Shown here piece by piece: positions 24,238 to 25,926 of a DNA stretch of 25,926 nt (positions are counted from its first letter, which is position 1; each line of letters starts with the position of its first letter). The notes beneath the pieces were generated by a model. That model had not been told where the DNA came from. It saw only the letters and a program-made list of their open reading frames with translations, and ran no database searches. This DNA comes from JBOGJI01 sp050747865 (GTDB taxonomy: Bacteria; Acidobacteriota; Thermoanaerobaculia; Multivoradales; JAHEKO01): NCBI GenBank assembly GCA_050747865.1, contig JBOGJI010000346.1:1-25926 (forward strand). Reading direction: 5' to 3'. The position numbers and the translations under genes were made by a program.

Positions 24238-25615
24238 CCCGGTCGCCGCGGTCGAGCGTGACCTTGAGCAGCGGCGGCGTGATCAGGGTGGTGACGATGA
24301 CCATGATCACCACCGCCGAGAAGATGCCGCCGCTGACCACGCGGTGACCGTGCAGGATCAGGCCGGCGCCGATGCCGGCGAAGATCAGCCCCACCTCGCC
24401 CCGCGGCACCATGCCGACGGCGACCGACAGGCGGTCGAGGCCGCGCTCGACGATCCCGAACCAACACAACATCTTGCCGATGATGGCGCAGAGGGTGATC
24501 ACCGCCGCCAGCCCCAGGACCTCGACGTCGCCGAAGGTCGAAAGATCGACCTTGACGCCCATGAGGACGAAGAAGACCGGCACCAGGAAGAGGCTCACCG
24601 GATGCAGCAGCTCTTCCAGGCGATGGTCGCCGCGCTCGATGAAGGTGGAGTAGTGGACCTCGTCGAGGATCATGCCGGCGGCAAAGGCGCCGACGATTGC
24701 CGCCAGGCCCATGGCGTGGGCGACCCAGGCGAGCAGGAAGCAGATGCCCAGGGCGACCGTGAGCAGCATCCCCTTGATGCGCAGCAGGCTGGCGAGGCGG
24801 AAGACGCGGGGGGAGAGCCAGGCGCCGATGACAATGGCGCCGACCAGGAAGATCGCCGCCTTGGCGATGATCCAGAAGATGTCGAGCGCCGCCAGCTCGC
24901 CGCCGGTGTTGGCCGCCTGGATCATGCCGGTGCAGACGGCGAGCAGCACCAGGCCGAGCACGTCGTCGATGACCGCGGCGCCGAGGATGATGCGCGATTC
25001 GCGGGAGGTGACCTTGCCGAGGTCGGTCAACACGCGCGCGGTGATGCCGACGCTGGTCGCCGCCAGGGTGGCGCCGATGAACAGGTGGGTGAGCAGCTCT
25101 TCCTCGGGCAGCAGCCAGGCGGAGGCGCCGAAGCCGAGCAGCACCGGGGCGACGACGCCGAGGATCGCCACCAGCAGGCTCGACGGCCCCACCGACAGCA
25201 TCTCGCGCACGTTCGACTCCAGCCCCACCTCGAACAGCAGCAGGATGACGCCGAGCTCGGCGAGGATGGCGATCCCCGGGTCGTGGCGCAGGAACTCGAA
25301 GCCGTGGAAGCCGAACAGCACCAGATTGCCGAGCAGCACCCCGACGATCAGCTCGCCGAGCACCGCCGGCTGATGGAACCGCTCGGCGAGCTCGCCGCCC
25401 AGCTTGGCGCCGACCAGGATGATCACCAGGCCGGCGAGGACCGGCGCGACGGCGCTGCCGTGCCCCCCTTCCTGATGCTCCTGCGCCGCGGCGGCGACCG
25501 GAGCCTCCGCGTCCGCGGCGATGCGCTCCGCCTCCCCCTGGCCGCCGACCGGACCGCCGGCCAGCCCGAACGCCACCACCGCCATCAGCGCCAAGATCCC
25601 CAGGCTGCGTCGCAT
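24176..25615 (-). CDS. CPA2-type monovalent cation/proton antiporter
   Basis: 479 residues of the Na+/H+ exchanger superfamily (PF00999). The ATG at 25615 follows AGGAGAGG closely. A signal-peptide-like N-terminus (ILALMAVVAFGLAGGPVGGQ) is followed by a ~40-residue polar, presumably periplasmic, stretch. About 12 membrane helices then include VLGELIVGVLLGNLVLF, ILAELGVILLLFEVGLE, ATLAATSVGITARVLTDLG and GAAVIDDVLGLVLLAV. The paired Asp in VIDDVLG is the ion-binding DD motif of electrogenic CPA2 exchangers. There is no C-terminal RCK/TrkA domain, unlike KefB/KefC. The C-terminal ~20 residues overlap ftsB on the other strand by 62 bases. The ion specificity is not determined. Confidence 0.92.
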   Translation of the reverse strand: MRRSLGILALMAVVAFGLAGGPVGGQGEAERIAADAEAPVAAAAQEHQEGGHGSAVAPVLAGLVIILVGAKLGGELAERFHQPAVLGELIVGVLLGNLVLFGFHGFEFLRHDPGIAILAELGVILLLFEVGLESNVREMLSVGPSSLLVAILGVVAPVLLGFGASAWLLPEEELLTHLFIGATLAATSVGITARVLTDLGKVTSRESRIILGAAVIDDVLGLVLLAVCTGMIQAANTGGELAALDIFWIIAKAAIFLVGAIVIGAWLSPRVFRLASLLRIKGMLLTVALGICFLLAWVAHAMGLAAIVGAFAAGMILDEVHYSTFIERGDHRLEELLHPVSLFLVPVFFVLMGVKVDLSTFGDVEVLGLAAVITLCAIIGKMLCWFGIVERGLDRLSVAVGMVPRGEVGLIFAGIGAGLILHGHRVVSGGIFSAVVIMVIVTTLITPPLLKVTLDRGDRVKAARGAGTAPESPPSPTPP

Positions 25616-25681
25616 AGAACCTCTCCTCTTCGGCCGATCCATTCGGAGCGGCCGATGGTAGCACCCCACTAAGACGGGCTA

Positions 25682-25847
25682 AGAGCCTGTGAATGAATCT
25701 CCCACGGGTCGCGTTGCGAGCGCCGTGGGGCCTGCTGGAAGGAGCCGCGACGCTGGCGATGCGGTGCCATCGTCGAGGAGCGGCGACGCCGCAGACGACC
25801 CGCAAGCCCCTGGCGCGCGACCCTCGGGAGATTCATTCACAGGCTCT
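25682..25847. repeat. 166-bp MITE-like element with 22-bp perfect terminal inverted repeats
   Basis: The ends at 25682-25703 (starting AGAGCCTGTGAATGAATCTC) and 25826-25847 are exact reverse complements over 22 bases. After two mismatches GGGTCGCG (25706-25713) also matches inverted. The interior has no convincing gene, although short frames stay open across it. No target-site duplication longer than 2-3 bases is clear. It fills most of the ~300-base gap between the antiporter start and 25914; the rest of that gap shows nothing I can assign. Confidence 0.8.
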
Positions 25848-25913
25848 GAGGAACGTCTTGATAAGATATTGCGCTCGAAGCGGGGAGAGCCACCTTCGAG
25901 GACGTAGAGAGTC

Positions 25914-25926
25914 ATGGCAGAGACGG
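25914..25926 (+). CDS. Possible start of the next gene (cut by window end)
   Basis: The ATG at 25914 opens a frame MAET that runs off the window. GAGAG lies a few bases upstream as a weak ribosome site, and AT-rich TTGATAAGATATT at 25858-25870 could belong to a promoter. Too little is visible to name a product. Confidence 0.25.

Overview
The window is a high-GC, gene-dense stretch of a Gram-negative bacterial chromosome. Lipid A/Kdo genes (lpxK, waaA), a secretin and a TonB-receptor-type outer-membrane protein show a diderm cell. The Oar-like receptor with an N-terminal carboxypeptidase-regulatory domain, the mixed Gsp/Pil assembly operon and the ankyrin-gene remnant fit Acidobacteriota best. 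That placement is inference from gene content; there is no rRNA gene here to test it.

Layout. (1) 1-1963, minus strand: lpxK (cut by the window edge) and waaA, overlapping by 4 bases. (2) 2069-14892, plus strand: one long, tightly coupled operon. It holds an ECF-type sigma factor, a small single-pass membrane protein, a secretin-N-domain protein, gspF, gspE, pilM/gspL-like, pilN-like, pilO-like and gspC/pilP-like genes, a TPR-secretin lipoprotein with a C-terminal cohesin-like domain, three (pseudo)pilins and dut. Together they encode a type II secretion or type IV filament machine: ATPase, inner-membrane platform, PilMNO-like alignment complex, outer-membrane secretin and pseudopilus. (3) 14889-17990, minus: a TonB-dependent-receptor-like protein whose 3' end overlaps dut. 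(4) 18276-21245, minus: an overlapping housekeeping cluster algH, pdxH, a four-helix membrane protein, nth and an SDR. (5) 21266-22247, plus: initiator tRNA-fMet with its own promoter, then a VapBC-type toxin-antitoxin pair. (6) 22319-24237, plus: an ankyrin-gene remnant fused in frame to enolase, then ftsB. (7) 24176-25615, minus: a CPA2-type cation/proton antiporter, followed by a MITE-like inverted-repeat element and the first codons of a possible next gene.

The most striking signal is a set of short palindromic elements that have entered genes and are translated rather than disruptive. One family (2 copies) sits in the same reading frame in waaA and gspD. A second (3 copies, 114-117 bp) lies at gene junctions of the secretion operon. 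It supplies the upstream protein's C-terminal tail and a micro-ORF, or a read-through, whose stop overlaps the next start. A third (163 bp, almost wholly self-complementary) is inserted in frame in a prepilin leader. A fourth (166 bp, 22-bp perfect terminal inverted repeats) lies between genes.
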